This document shows, piece by piece, positions 1-7,525 of a stretch of DNA of 16,333 nt (positions within the stretch are counted from its first letter, which is position 1; each line of letters starts with the position of its first letter). The notes under the pieces were generated by a model. That model ran no database searches. It had not been told where the DNA came from and saw nothing but the letters and a program-made list of their open reading frames with translations. This stretch comes from a bacterium (lineage in GTDB: Bacteria; Chloroflexota; Dormibacteria; UBA8260; Bog-877), in assembly GCA_021791455.1 (NCBI GenBank), contig JAJYWM010000297.1, forward strand, positions 1 through 16,333. The letters are read 5' to 3'. The translations under genes and the position numbers were made by a program.

Positions 1-383
1 ACCGCCTCGCGGACCTGGAGGTCCTCGCGCTCCCTCTCGGCCATCCCCAGGTGCTCCTCCTGGCCCAAGAGGGCAATGGGGAAGGGGTCGTACAGGTCCA
101 CCACCAGCGGTGCGTCCAGCTCCCGAAGCACCGGGTAGCGCACCAGCGCCAGCCCCTCAATCAGCACAAGGTCATGGGAGCGCGCCAGCCGCTCCAGGGC
201 CACCGGCCCCAGCTCCTGCGAGACGGTGATCCCCGGGCTGGCGAGGTCGGTGGAGCCCACCCCCACCAGGGTCACCTGGTGGCCGTCCGCGGCCAGGCTC
301 CGCCCCAGCTCGAAGCAGCGGATCCCCGGCCCCGCCATCCTGACGGCCACCACGTCGTTGGCCACGATCAGGACCCGGCTCAC
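1..383 (-). CDS. Family-4-like glycosyltransferase, N-terminal part (truncated by window edge)
   Basis: Only the first 127 codons are present; the gene runs off the left edge. Reading from a GTG at 383-381, the protein begins VSRVLIVANDVVAVRMAGPG, continues into IRCFELGRSLAADGHQVTLV, and later has IEGLALVRYPVLRELDAPLV and VVDLYDP. A short beta strand, an AGPGIR segment followed by an ELxRxLAxxGHxVTL helix, and a VVDLYDP strand end are typical of the N-terminal Rossmann domain of GT4 (GT-B fold) glycosyltransferases that transfer sugars from nucleotide donors in the cytoplasm. The donor-binding C-terminal half, with its EX7E motif, is outside the window, so donor and acceptor are unknown. No clear Shine-Dalgarno precedes the GTG. 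The gene is divergent from gmd and probably belongs to the same glycan locus. Confidence 0.8.
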   Translation of the reverse strand, partial: MSRVLIVANDVVAVRMAGPGIRCFELGRSLAADGHQVTLVGVGSTDLASPGITVSQELGPVALERLARSHDLVLIEGLALVRYPVLRELDAPLVVDLYDPFPIALLGQEEHLGMAEREREDLQVREA

Positions 384-910
384 CCCGGCAAGATAGCAGG
401 GGGGAAAGCCGGGTCTGGGGCCGTGAAGTCCGAATGGGTGCTGGTCCGTGTTCCCATCCCAGGTCAAGTTCTGGTACGCGCGGCCGGAGTCGAGAGCTGG
501 AGAGGAGAGCCGAGCGAAGCTGGGAAGATTGGAGCTGCACACCGAGCCAGCCTCGGACGAACCACCGCGGTCAGAGGGGTCCTTCTCGTCCGCCTGGCTT
601 CGAAGGCACTTCAGCCCCCCGTGCATGCTTCGCGCACGCACCTGGCTGCCTTGATCCTCCGGTGGGAAACGAATTTGGCCCCAGTCCGAGCAGAGTCCTA
701 CTGCCACGCCTGACATTGCGCGCAACCAGCCCCGCAGAGTTCCACAGTTCAACTCTCTCGCCGCAGGTCAGGCACCGGCCCCCTTCACCTGGAGCGCAGG
801 ACTCGCGGCACTTGGTGCGGCGTACAGATGGCTCGGAGCCACCGCTATCATGCCCAGGTGGGCACAGCCCCAAATTGGGATCCGGCTAGTGCTCTGGAGG
901 GGACCGAAGC
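384..910. other. Divergent intergenic region without a supported gene
   Basis: This 527-base gap separates the leftward glycosyltransferase from gmd, so it should contain promoters for both directions. Open frames crossing it (for example 434-889 on +) translate into Arg/Ser/Pro-rich sequence with no recognisable domain. Visible items are weak: a 10-base perfect palindrome TTGCGCGCAA at 716-725, a 5-bp stem CGTGC/GCACG at 620-638, and a TATCAT hexamer at 846-851 that matches 5 of 6 positions of a -10 box but has no convincing -35 at 16-18 bases. The gmd Shine-Dalgarno (GGAGGGGA, 896-903) is at its right end. Confidence 0.6.
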
Positions 911-1930
911 GTGCCCAAGACTGCGCTGATCACCGGAGTTACCGGGCAGGACGGGTCGTACCTTGCGGAGTTCCTCATAGGCCACGGGTATGACGTCCAC
1001 GGCGTGGTGCGCCGCACCTCCAGCCTCAACCGATCCCGCATCGAGCACCTGCACGCTCCGCGCAGGGATGGCGACGGGCACCCACCTCTGACGCTGCACT
1101 ACGGTGACCTCACTGACTCTGGGAACTTGAACCGTCTGATCAAGTCGATCAGGCCGGACGAGGTCTACAACCTGGCCGCTCAGAGCCACGTCCACATCTC
1201 CTTCGATCAGCCGGAGTACACCGGGGAGGTGGACGGCCTTGGAACCACCCGCCTGCTGGAGGCAATCCGCACCGCCGGAATCGGCACCCGTTTCTACCAG
1301 GCCGGTACCTCTGAGATGTTCGGCAGCTCCCCGCCGCCCCAGAACGAGTTCAGCCCGTTCCATCCCCGCAGCCCGTACGCCGTTGCCAAGGTGTACGCCC
1401 ATTGGATCACCACAAACTACCGCGAGGCTCACTCGATGTTTGCCTGCAATGGGATCCTCTTCAATCACGAATCCCCTCGGCGGGGGGAGAACTTCGTCAC
1501 AAGGAAGGTCACTCGGGGTGTCGCCGCGGCCCTTAAGCACGGCGCCAAGCTGCGCTTGGGTAATCTCGATGCCCGACGCGATTGGGGCCACGCGGAAGAC
1601 TACGTGGAGGCGATGTGGCTCATGCTGCAGCAGGATGCTCCCGACGATTACGTGATCGGGACCGGCGAGAGCCGATCTGTCCGGGATTTGTTGGACGTCG
1701 CATTCGGGATGGTCGGCATGGACTGGCACGATTTTGTCGAAATTGACCCAGTCTTCAACCGACCAGCGGAGGCTCCGGACCTGGTCGCCGACGCCACCAA
1801 GGCAAGGCGCCTCCTCCACTGGCAACCGCGACGAACCTTCGATGAATTGATCCGAGAGATGCTGGACACCGACCTTCGGGCCGCGGGGCTGAACGCTACG
1901 GCCCTGCTCTTGCCCGTCGGACCACCCTGA
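911..1930 (+). CDS. gmd: GDP-mannose 4,6-dehydratase
   Basis: The 339-residue product converts GDP-D-mannose to GDP-4-dehydro-6-deoxy-D-mannose in the cytoplasm, the common precursor of GDP-fucose, GDP-rhamnose and GDP-perosamine. It is an extended SDR enzyme. The NADP-binding motif [10 protein letters not shown] is at residues 9-18, followed by the VVRRTSS segment (32-38) typical of Gmd. The active site is visible: Thr133 and Glu135 in TSEMFG, and the Y156-xxx-K160 pair in SPYAVAK. NFVTRK (194-199) and the [16 protein letters not shown] segment (217-232) are also Gmd signatures. Length is close to the usual 340-370 residues. The start is a GTG chosen because the motif begins nine residues later and GGAGGGG (896-902) lies 8-10 bases upstream. 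No Fcl/WcaG, Rmd or Per gene is in the window to complete the pathway. Confidence 0.97.
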   Translation: MPKTALITGVTGQDGSYLAEFLIGHGYDVHGVVRRTSSLNRSRIEHLHAPRRDGDGHPPLTLHYGDLTDSGNLNRLIKSIRPDEVYNLAAQSHVHISFDQPEYTGEVDGLGTTRLLEAIRTAGIGTRFYQAGTSEMFGSSPPPQNEFSPFHPRSPYAVAKVYAHWITTNYREAHSMFACNGILFNHESPRRGENFVTRKVTRGVAAALKHGAKLRLGNLDARRDWGHAEDYVEAMWLMLQQDAPDDYVIGTGESRSVRDLLDVAFGMVGMDWHDFVEIDPVFNRPAEAPDLVADATKARRLLHWQPRRTFDELIREMLDTDLRAAGLNATALLLPVGPP

Positions 1931-1995
1931 GACCCTTTTACTCGCGACCATCAGCGTAGGGCCGCTTGAGCGGGTCACCTGGTTAGGCGAGGCGA

Positions 1996-3660
1996 ATGCC
2001 CGGTGGCGTGCCTGAGCCGATGATTATGGACCGGGGTACGGCCGAGGCGGCACCTGGCGAGGCCGGTCACCGCGATGTTGGTGGTCTCGCGGCCTGGACC
2101 AGGGCGGTGCTCCTGCCCCTGGCGCTGACACTTTGGTGCCTGCACTCTCTGTTCGGCCCCGGCTACGTACTCCAGATCGACGCGGTCTTTGGTCCCCACA
2201 TGCCCCTCTCCCTGTCCGGAGTGGGGGCGCCACTCACCCTGCTGGCCCACCTCCTGGGAGGCTACTGGTCGGGCCGAATCTATGTCGGCCTGGGGATCTT
2301 CCTCTGTGGCCTCGGGCCCATGGTCCTCCTGCGCCGCCTGACCTGGGTGGCCCAGGTGCCCGCGGGACTGCTGGGCGCGCTGAATCCATTCGTGTACGAC
2401 CGGGTGGTCGAGGGACAGTGGGGGGTGGCCGCCGGGGCGGGAGCCCTCTTCCTCTGGCTCGCCGCCTGGGAGGAGCTGTTGCGGAGGCCGTCTGTCGGCC
2501 GGCTGGCCCTCACGGCGGGGGCTGGCTGGCTGGCTGTGGTACTGGACCAGCACACGATCGGGGTTCTCCTTGTCCTGGCTGCCGCCAGCCTCCTGTGGCG
2601 CCGGGCTTGGCGCGATCCTCGAGCCCTGGTCTGGGGACTGGGGAGCTTCGTGGTCCTGATCGCGGCGCTGTCGTACGCCGTACCAGCGTTCCTTCTCGGC
2701 CACCAGAACGGCACCTACTATTCCGTGCAGCACTTCTCGCGCGCCGATCTGGTCGAGTTTCGCTCCACCCCCAGCCCCCGGTACGGCCTCTGGTTGAACC
2801 TTGTGGGGCTGTATGGCTTCTGGGCTGAACGGCTGGGGCGGATCCCCATGCTCAACTCCGGCGCGCCCTGGTGGCCTGTGGCGGCCGCGATCCTCACCGC
2901 GCTGGCGCTGGTCGGGGCCCGGATCCGGCGGGAGTGGGCCTGGCTTTTGGGCTGCGGGGTCTTGGGGCTGCTGGTGGCGGGGAGCACCGCCACCGGGCCT
3001 GGGCAGCAGGCCTTCCTCTGGCTGATGCAGCGAGTGCCTCTGGTAGGCGCCTATCGCGAGCCGGAGAAGTGGAGCGAGCTCTGGCTCCTCGCCGTGGTGG
3101 TCCTGGGGGCTATGGTGGTCGACCAGGTCTGGCGGGCGCGGCAGCCAGCCGGGTGGGGTGGAGCGCTGGCGGCGATGCTGGTCGCGGCCACTTTGCTCCC
3201 CGCCGGAGCCGGAATGCTCCGGGAGCTCCCGGCCACGGTTAGGCCGGCCAGGTATCCCACGGGGTGGATTCAGATGGCCGCGTACATGAAGGACCACGTC
3301 CCGGCCAGCTCCCCGGTTCTCGTGCTTCCCTGGACCCTGTACGAGGAGCTCCCGTTCACCGGAAATGAGCTAACCGCCAACCCGGCGACGGTGATCTTCT
3401 CCGGCAACCTCATCTCCCCCAACGACCTCCAGATCCCCGGTGCCGTGACCGAGGCGACGGCCCCAGGGGACCTGAGCCAGATAGCGCTCCACCCTCTGGC
3501 CCCGGCCTGCGCTCTGGCGCGCGGCGTGCGCAGGCTCGGCATCGACTGGGTTCTGGTCGAACCGGCTCCAGGCGGCCAGCAGGCAGCCAGCGCGCTCTTG
3601 GCCTGTGGCTTTACTCCCCACTACGGGCGGCTCCCCGGGCTGGTGCTGCTGAGGTCCTGA
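1996..3660 (+). CDS. Polytopic membrane protein, GT-C glycosyltransferase-like
   Basis: The 554-residue product has about ten hydrophobic membrane segments between residues 35 and 405 and a C-terminal extracytoplasmic or soluble part of about 150 residues. After the first membrane segment comes LQIDAVFGP (59-67), with an Asp in the position where GT-C enzymes carry a catalytic acidic residue in the first external loop. Further motifs are ALNPFVYDRVVEGQWG (128-143) and YREPEKW (353-359), in the NPF and REP style of uncharacterised GT-C/YfhO/PTPS-related membrane proteins. I infer a polyprenyl-phosphate-sugar-dependent glycosyltransferase acting on the outer face of the membrane; donor and acceptor are unknown, and a polymerase role is not excluded. 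The ATG at 1996 follows GAGG with only 3 bases of spacing; Met9 and Met11 are alternative starts. The gene lies 65 bases after gmd and is probably co-transcribed with it. Confidence 0.75.
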   Translation: MPGGVPEPMIMDRGTAEAAPGEAGHRDVGGLAAWTRAVLLPLALTLWCLHSLFGPGYVLQIDAVFGPHMPLSLSGVGAPLTLLAHLLGGYWSGRIYVGLGIFLCGLGPMVLLRRLTWVAQVPAGLLGALNPFVYDRVVEGQWGVAAGAGALFLWLAAWEELLRRPSVGRLALTAGAGWLAVVLDQHTIGVLLVLAAASLLWRRAWRDPRALVWGLGSFVVLIAALSYAVPAFLLGHQNGTYYSVQHFSRADLVEFRSTPSPRYGLWLNLVGLYGFWAERLGRIPMLNSGAPWWPVAAAILTALALVGARIRREWAWLLGCGVLGLLVAGSTATGPGQQAFLWLMQRVPLVGAYREPEKWSELWLLAVVVLGAMVVDQVWRARQPAGWGGALAAMLVAATLLPAGAGMLRELPATVRPARYPTGWIQMAAYMKDHVPASSPVLVLPWTLYEELPFTGNELTANPATVIFSGNLISPNDLQIPGAVTEATAPGDLSQIALHPLAPACALARGVRRLGIDWVLVEPAPGGQQAASALLACGFTPHYGRLPGLVLLRS

Positions 3661-3677
3661 CCCTCGAGGGTGTTGGC

Positions 3678-3726
3678 CCGGGCTGGTCGAGCCCGGACGG
3701 CCCGGCGTCCAGCTCGGTGATTTTTT
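3678..3726 (+). terminator. Terminator-like hairpins with T6 run
   Basis: Eighteen bases after the stop codon at 3660, a perfect 7-bp stem (CCGGGCT 3678-3684 with AGCCCGG 3690-3696, 5-base loop) is followed by a second, overlapping 5-bp stem (GGACG 3695-3699 with CGTCC 3706-3710) and then TTTTTT at 3721-3726. The T run lies 10 bases past the second stem instead of directly after it, so the fit to a textbook intrinsic terminator is imperfect. A 12-base palindrome ACCCTCGAGGGT (3660-3671) sits on the stop codon. The strong promoter just downstream supports a transcription boundary here. Confidence 0.45.
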
Positions 3727-3748
3727 CGTAAGTTCGGGGTCGGCCCCC

Positions 3749-3777
3749 TTGACTCACTTCGCAGCCAAGTTGATACT
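3749..3777 (+). promoter_or_regulatory. Sigma70-type promoter (TTGACT-17-GATACT)
   Basis: TTGACT at 3749-3754 matches 5 of 6 bases of the -35 consensus. Exactly 17 bases later, GATACT at 3772-3777 matches 4 of 6 bases of the -10 consensus, including the key A at position 2 and T at position 6. Transcription would begin near 3784, just after the terminator-like element, in an otherwise GC-rich gap. This is the best promoter candidate in the window and would drive the GT2, flippase and GT4 genes (4178-7525) through a leader of about 390 nt. Confidence 0.6.
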
Positions 3778-3847
3778 CAGGATTCACCCCCCATGGGCGG
3801 GCGCATGGCGCGAGTTCGACAGGGTCAGGTTCCGGGGAGGAGTCGAG

Positions 3848-4057
3848 ATGCGCTGGGGCGGAAGGCCGCCTCTCGTCGGTGCTGAATCAGGGTCCTGTGC
3901 GGAGCAGGGCAGTGGTGCCGTGCGGTTTCGCTTGGCTGGCGATGCCAGAGGCGCGGCACGGGGCCGGGCTGCGCCCCCACGGCGCCCTCGCGGGACCGCC
4001 CCTCGGAGTCCATGGGACCCCGAGGGCGCAGCAGCGGGGCGGCGGGGCCAAGCGTGA
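3848..4057 (+). CDS. Possible small basic ORF of 69 aa in the leader
   Basis: An ATG at 3848 follows GGGGAGG (3834-3840) by 7 bases, among the better Shine-Dalgarno fits in the window, and lies about 65 bases after the predicted transcription start. The product is 69 residues, beginning MRWGGRPPLV, rich in Arg, Gly, Ala and Pro (13 Arg against 5 acidic residues), with one Cys. It has no signal peptide, membrane segment or domain that I recognise. The composition is also what a random GC-rich frame gives, so translation rests only on the initiation signal and position. It could be a leader peptide, a small protein or nothing. Its 3' end overlaps the 9-bp inverted repeat at 3982-4029. Confidence 0.3.
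   Translation: MRWGGRPPLVGAESGSCAEQGSGAVRFRLAGDARGAARGRAAPPRRPRGTAPRSPWDPEGAAAGRRGQA
3982..4029 (+). repeat. Nested inverted repeat in the leader
   Basis: GCGCCCTCG (3982-3990) and CGAGGGCGC (4021-4029) form a perfect 9-bp stem around 30 bases. The interior holds a second hairpin, CGGAGTCC (4004-4011) against GGACCCCG (4015-4022) with one mismatch and an ATG loop, which competes with the outer stem for two bases. There is no T run after it. It could be a structured leader element, but strong stems arise easily in GC-rich DNA. Confidence 0.4.
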
Positions 4058-4143
4058 AGGAGCGTCTTCAAGGCAGCTCCGTCGCCGGGCTGGGCCGTCC
4101 GCAGGGAGGGCTCCAGTTTGGCTGAATTGGCCCCCGACGTTGT

Positions 4144-4165
4144 CTCCCCCGCCCAGCGGGGGGAG
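4144..4165 (+). promoter_or_regulatory. Hairpin covering the GT2 Shine-Dalgarno
   Basis: CCCCCGC (4146-4152) pairs with GCGGGGG (4156-4162) across a 3-base loop, and CT/AG (4144-4145 with 4164-4165) can extend the stem past one bulged G. The Shine-Dalgarno GGGAGGG (4161-4167) that serves the ATG at 4178 lies partly inside the right arm, so folding would hide it. A second Shine-Dalgarno GGGAGGG (4104-4110) lies 7 bases before an in-frame TTG at 4118, and initiation there would melt the hairpin. Confidence 0.4.
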
Positions 4166-4177
4166 GGACCGGCGGCC

Positions 4178-4954
4178 ATGCCGGAGTTGAGCGTCATCGT
4201 GCCCACCTACCACGAGGCGGGAACGGTCGTGGAAAACCTCGAGCGGCTGAACGCGGCCTTGGAGAAGACCGGCGTCTCGTTCGAGGTGCTGGTGGTAGTG
4301 GACGGGGATCCCAAGACCTACGCTGCTGCCCGGGGGTGCCGGTCTTTCAACGTGGCGGTCATGGGGTATTCGCGCAACCGCGGCAAGGGCTTCGCCCTGC
4401 GGTATGGGATCTCCCAGGCGCGGGGGCGCCTCGTGACCTTCATCGACTCGGACATGGAGATCGCCCCGGAGGAGATCGGCCGCATGGCTCGCCTGCTCGA
4501 GCTCTACTCAGCTGACGTCGTGGTGGGCAGCAAGCGCCACCCGATGAGCCAGGTGCACTATCCCTGGCCCCGACGAGTTCAGTCCCTCGCCTACCAGCTG
4601 CTCGTCCGGCTCCTCTTCCGGGTCAAGGTACGGGATACCCAGACCGGGCTGAAGATGTTCCGCCGCGAGGTGGCCGAGCGGGTGGTGGACGCCGCCCTGG
4701 TGAAGCGCTTCGCCTTCGACCTCGAGCTTCTGGTGCTGGCACACCACTTCGGCTTCGGGCGGATCATCGAGGCGCCCGTGCAGATCGACTACAAGTTCCA
4801 GAGCACGACCAATCCGAAGGCGGTCTTCTCTGTCCTCTGGGACACGGCGGCGATCTTCTACCGGCTGCACGTCCTTCACTGGTACGACGGGGAGGAGGCC
4901 CGGGGCCTCAGCCTGCTGCTCGAGGAGCTTCCTGCGCCCCTCGCCGGTGACTGA
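4178..4954 (+). CDS. Family-2 glycosyltransferase, DPM1/polyprenyl-phosphate type
   Basis: The 258-residue product is a GT-A fold GT2 enzyme. It begins MPELSVIVPTYHEAGTVVEN, then VVVDGD (39-44), SRNRGKGFALRYGISQARG (65-83), FIDSDMEI (88-95) with the metal-binding DSD, GSKRHP (117-122), and RDTQTGLKMFRRE (152-164). The NRGKG, SDMEI and DTQTGLKMF blocks are those of dolichyl-phosphate mannosyltransferase (DPM1)-like enzymes, which move one sugar from a nucleotide donor to a polyprenyl phosphate on the cytoplasmic face. It lacks the C-terminal membrane helices found in GtrB-like members. I chose the ATG at 4178 because family members start right at the first strand; a TTG at 4118 with a good Shine-Dalgarno would add 20 residues. 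Sugar and lipid are inferred, not seen. The 3' end overlaps the flippase gene by 8 bases. Confidence 0.9.
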   Translation: MPELSVIVPTYHEAGTVVENLERLNAALEKTGVSFEVLVVVDGDPKTYAAARGCRSFNVAVMGYSRNRGKGFALRYGISQARGRLVTFIDSDMEIAPEEIGRMARLLELYSADVVVGSKRHPMSQVHYPWPRRVQSLAYQLLVRLLFRVKVRDTQTGLKMFRREVAERVVDAALVKRFAFDLELLVLAHHFGFGRIIEAPVQIDYKFQSTTNPKAVFSVLWDTAAIFYRLHVLHWYDGEEARGLSLLLEELPAPLAGD

Positions 4955-6275
4955 GGTGAAGGAGCACACCGCCCCCACGGGCGAAATACGCCGTGCCGCT
5001 CGGGCGGGCGTGCTCCTAGTCGCCGCGGGCGGGATCACTGGAGCGCTGAACCTGATCTTCAATGTCGTGGTGGCCCGGGAGGGTGGAGTCTCCGACTACG
5101 GGGCCATCGGACCGCTCCTCACCGTGGTCACCGTGGTGGGGTTGCTGGCCACAGGATTCCAGTTCGGGATAGCGCGCCACGCAGCAGTGACCACCAGGCC
5201 CCCGGCACAACTGCTCTGGCCGGCCCTCCGCTCGGTGCTGCCCTGGGCCGCAGGTGCCCTGGTGCTAGCGGTCCTTTCCTGGCCACTGGCCGGCTTTCTC
5301 CACCTCCACTCTGTGCTTCCCGTGCTGCTCATAGCGGCCTTGGCGGCCCTTGGCGTCCTCGGGGCCGCGGTTAGCGGGCTGCTGGTCGGCCTGCGCCACT
5401 TCCGGGTGATTGCAGCCTTGGGAGTGGGCTCTGCCCTGCTCCGGCTGGCCCTGGGCTTTCTGGTGGGCCACGGGCAAGGGGCTGTGCTCCTGAGCCTGGT
5501 TGCATCCCTGGCCCAAGGCGCCGCCACTTTCGCCGGCGGCCTGGCAGTGCTCATGTTCATCCTCGGCCATGGGACGGCGGTAACATCCGCGCCTGCGGTC
5601 CGGGCAGATCCCGGCCCAGCAGGACGCACCGGCCTGACTGGTTCTCTCATCGCCGGCGCGCTTTGGGCGGTCTGGGGACTGCCAGTGCTGTTCGCGCGTC
5701 ATGTGCTGAGCCCCGCGGCAGCGGGAGACTTCGCCGCCACCCAGCTGGTGGTGGGCGCCCTGATCTGGGGCACGGCACCGATCGTGACCGCGTTCTTCCC
5801 GACGATAGCCCGTCACCGGGCTCGCACGGCCGTGATCTTCGGGGAGCTGGCGACCGCCAGCATCGCTCTCCTCGGCGCGGCCGTGCTCACGGGAATCGGG
5901 CCGGGCCTGATCGCCCGCGTCTATGGAGCCGGGTTCGGAGAGTCCCGGCCTCTCATCGCCGCGCTGGCCCTCTCAGCCACAATCACCACTTGCGCCACCT
6001 TCACTGCCTGGTCCGCTGTGGCGGCCAAGGAGCATGTGGCAGGTATCGTGGTGGCCTTGGCTCTGGCGCTCTCTCTTGAGTTCGTCTGGGACCTTTCCGT
6101 AGCCCGCGAACTTCTCGCCCTCGCCCTGGGACCGGGCCTCGCGCTCCTACTTGGGGGCGCGTCCTTCATGGCGGTGGGCAGGCGCCTGCCTACGAAGCGG
6201 AGTGATAGCGATCGGTCGAAAGGTGCGGGGGCTTTGCCCGACCTGCAGGAAGCAGCGGTATCCGGCGAGCGATGA
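4947..6275 (+). CDS. Wzx/MOP-type polysaccharide flippase
   Basis: The 442-residue protein has about twelve hydrophobic segments (roughly 21-43, 54-74, 98-118, 123-146, 153-174, 178-204, 233-250, 262-284, 299-325, 335-355, 363-379, 388-411). The N-terminal RRAARAGVLLVAAGGITGAL followed by NLIFNVVVAREGGVSDYGAI fits the first two helices of polysaccharide transporters in the MOP superfamily. Such proteins flip undecaprenyl-diphosphate-linked glycans from the cytoplasmic to the outer face of the membrane. A charged, flexible tail follows residue 411. The GTG at 4947 overlaps the end of the GT2 gene by 8 bases; GTG at 4956 is an alternative start. The stop overlaps the ATG of the next gene (ATGA), so translation is probably coupled. 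Assignment to the flippase class is firm, but the substrate is unknown. Confidence 0.85.
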   Translation: MTEVKEHTAPTGEIRRAARAGVLLVAAGGITGALNLIFNVVVAREGGVSDYGAIGPLLTVVTVVGLLATGFQFGIARHAAVTTRPPAQLLWPALRSVLPWAAGALVLAVLSWPLAGFLHLHSVLPVLLIAALAALGVLGAAVSGLLVGLRHFRVIAALGVGSALLRLALGFLVGHGQGAVLLSLVASLAQGAATFAGGLAVLMFILGHGTAVTSAPAVRADPGPAGRTGLTGSLIAGALWAVWGLPVLFARHVLSPAAAGDFAATQLVVGALIWGTAPIVTAFFPTIARHRARTAVIFGELATASIALLGAAVLTGIGPGLIARVYGAGFGESRPLIAALALSATITTCATFTAWSAVAAKEHVAGIVVALALALSLEFVWDLSVARELLALALGPGLALLLGGASFMAVGRRLPTKRSDSDRSKGAGALPDLQEAAVSGER

Positions 6276-7525
6276 ACATCCTGGCCCTTACCTGGAAGCA
6301 CCCTCAGGACCCCACTGCAGGGGGGGCCGAGAGGTACCTCGTCGAGGTCGCGTCCCGGTGGGTCCAATCGGGCCACGGAGTGACGATTTTCGGGCCGAGC
6401 GGCCCCGGGGACCGGGGGCGCACCGGTCCGGGGATACCTAGTGAGATCAGGTATATCGGCAGCGGGTCCCGACTGACCGTCTTTCGTCGGGCCCGGGCCT
6501 ACCTTGGGACCCAGGGGGCCACCTACGACGCCGTCCTGGAGACGGTGAGCACCCGGCCCTTTGCCGCTCATCGGGTCGTGGGCCGAAGAGCAGTGGCGCT
6601 CTATTACCAGACCGCCGAGGAGGTCTGGGGCCAGGAGTTTCCCCTTCCTCTGGCGGTGCTGGGCCGGTACCTCCTGGAGCCCCGGTGGGTTCGAAGTTTG
6701 AGGGATGCATCCGTGGTTGCCATCTCACCGTCGACCGCAAGCGCCCTCCAACGGTTCGGTGTGCGGGCGCAAGGTGTGGTCCCGCCGGGCTGCGATGCGC
6801 CTACGGAGCTGGATCTTCGGGATCGCCCGTCTGACGCGCCACGCCTGCTCTGGATTGGTCGGATGGTCCGCACCAAGCGGCCGGAGGACGCGATTTCAGG
6901 ACATGCCCTCCTCCGCGAACAGATCCCGGCGGCGAGCTTGGAGATGGTCGGAACCGGCTACCTCCACCAGCAACTGGCGGCCCGCCAGTCTCCTGGAGTG
7001 CGTGTACGCGGCTCACTCCCCGATTACGAAAAGCGGATGCTGCTGGCGCAAGCCGACCTGTTGCTCGTTCCCGGCACTCGCGAAGGGTGGGGAATCGTGG
7101 CGATGGAGGCGGCAGCGTATGGAGTCCCGGTCATCGCCTACGACATCCCGGGGCTCCGCGACGCTGTGGTCGACGGTGATACCGGCGTGCTGGTGGCACC
7201 CAACCCTACAGCCCTGGCGCGTGCAGCCGATGAGGTGCTGTCGTCCCCTCTCTTGTGGAGGCGCCTCTCCCGAAGTGCCAGGGAGCGCGCTCTTGCTTTC
7301 TCCTGGGACAGATGCGCCAGCGAACTGCTGGACTACCTTTCTTGGAGTACTGGCGCAATCGGGGAGTTGCCCGACGGAGGGGCGTCCCACGTCAGACGTG
7401 GAAGTGCAGCCCTGGCAGCGCCGCAACCGATGCGGGCCGACGAGGTGCCCACGAGCTCTCGGTCTGTGGTGTTCGAAGCTCAGCGGTACGGGCGCTGTCG
7501 CCATCGTGAGATCGGTCCTCAGTGA
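6272..7525 (+). CDS. Family-4 glycosyltransferase with odd C-terminal tail
   Basis: The 417-residue product is a GT-B fold, retaining glycosyltransferase. It starts MNILALTWKHPQDPTAGGAE, with GGAERYLVEVASRW at 17-30 (acceptor-domain helix), VVAISPSTASALQRFGV (148-164) at the domain hinge, LLWIGRMVRTKRPEDAI (192-208) opening the donor domain, and E271GWGIVAME279 as the EX7E motif. YGVPVIAYDIPGLRDAV (283-299) is also characteristic. It would transfer a sugar from a nucleotide donor onto the growing lipid-linked glycan. The start is fixed by the 4-base ATGA overlap with the flippase gene. The GT4 core ends near residue 358 (FSWDRCASELLDYL); the last 60 residues are Ser/Arg/Ala-rich with no recognisable fold, and may be read-through into DNA that was once non-coding. 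Confidence 0.92.
   Translation: MNILALTWKHPQDPTAGGAERYLVEVASRWVQSGHGVTIFGPSGPGDRGRTGPGIPSEIRYIGSGSRLTVFRRARAYLGTQGATYDAVLETVSTRPFAAHRVVGRRAVALYYQTAEEVWGQEFPLPLAVLGRYLLEPRWVRSLRDASVVAISPSTASALQRFGVRAQGVVPPGCDAPTELDLRDRPSDAPRLLWIGRMVRTKRPEDAISGHALLREQIPAASLEMVGTGYLHQQLAARQSPGVRVRGSLPDYEKRMLLAQADLLLVPGTREGWGIVAMEAAAYGVPVIAYDIPGLRDAVVDGDTGVLVAPNPTALARAADEVLSSPLLWRRLSRSARERALAFSWDRCASELLDYLSWSTGAIGELPDGGASHVRRGSAALAAPQPMRADEVPTSSRSVVFEAQRYGRCRHREIGPQ

Noticed and set aside
620..638. 5-bp stem in the divergent gap as an operator or terminator
   Set aside because: Short stem with a 9-base loop and no T run; expected by chance in GC-rich DNA.
434..889. 151-codon frame in the divergent gap
   Set aside because: Ser/Arg/Pro-rich translation with no domain and no initiation signal; several overlapping frames are equally open.
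848..1978. 376-codon open frame on the minus strand opposite gmd
   Set aside because: It is the antisense shadow of a clear gmd gene; its translation has no recognisable domain and its length follows from high GC.
1975..3297. 440-codon open frame on the minus strand opposite the GT-C gene
   Set aside because: The translation is Pro/Gln/Gly/His-rich low-complexity sequence, typical of the antisense frame of a hydrophobic GC-rich gene.
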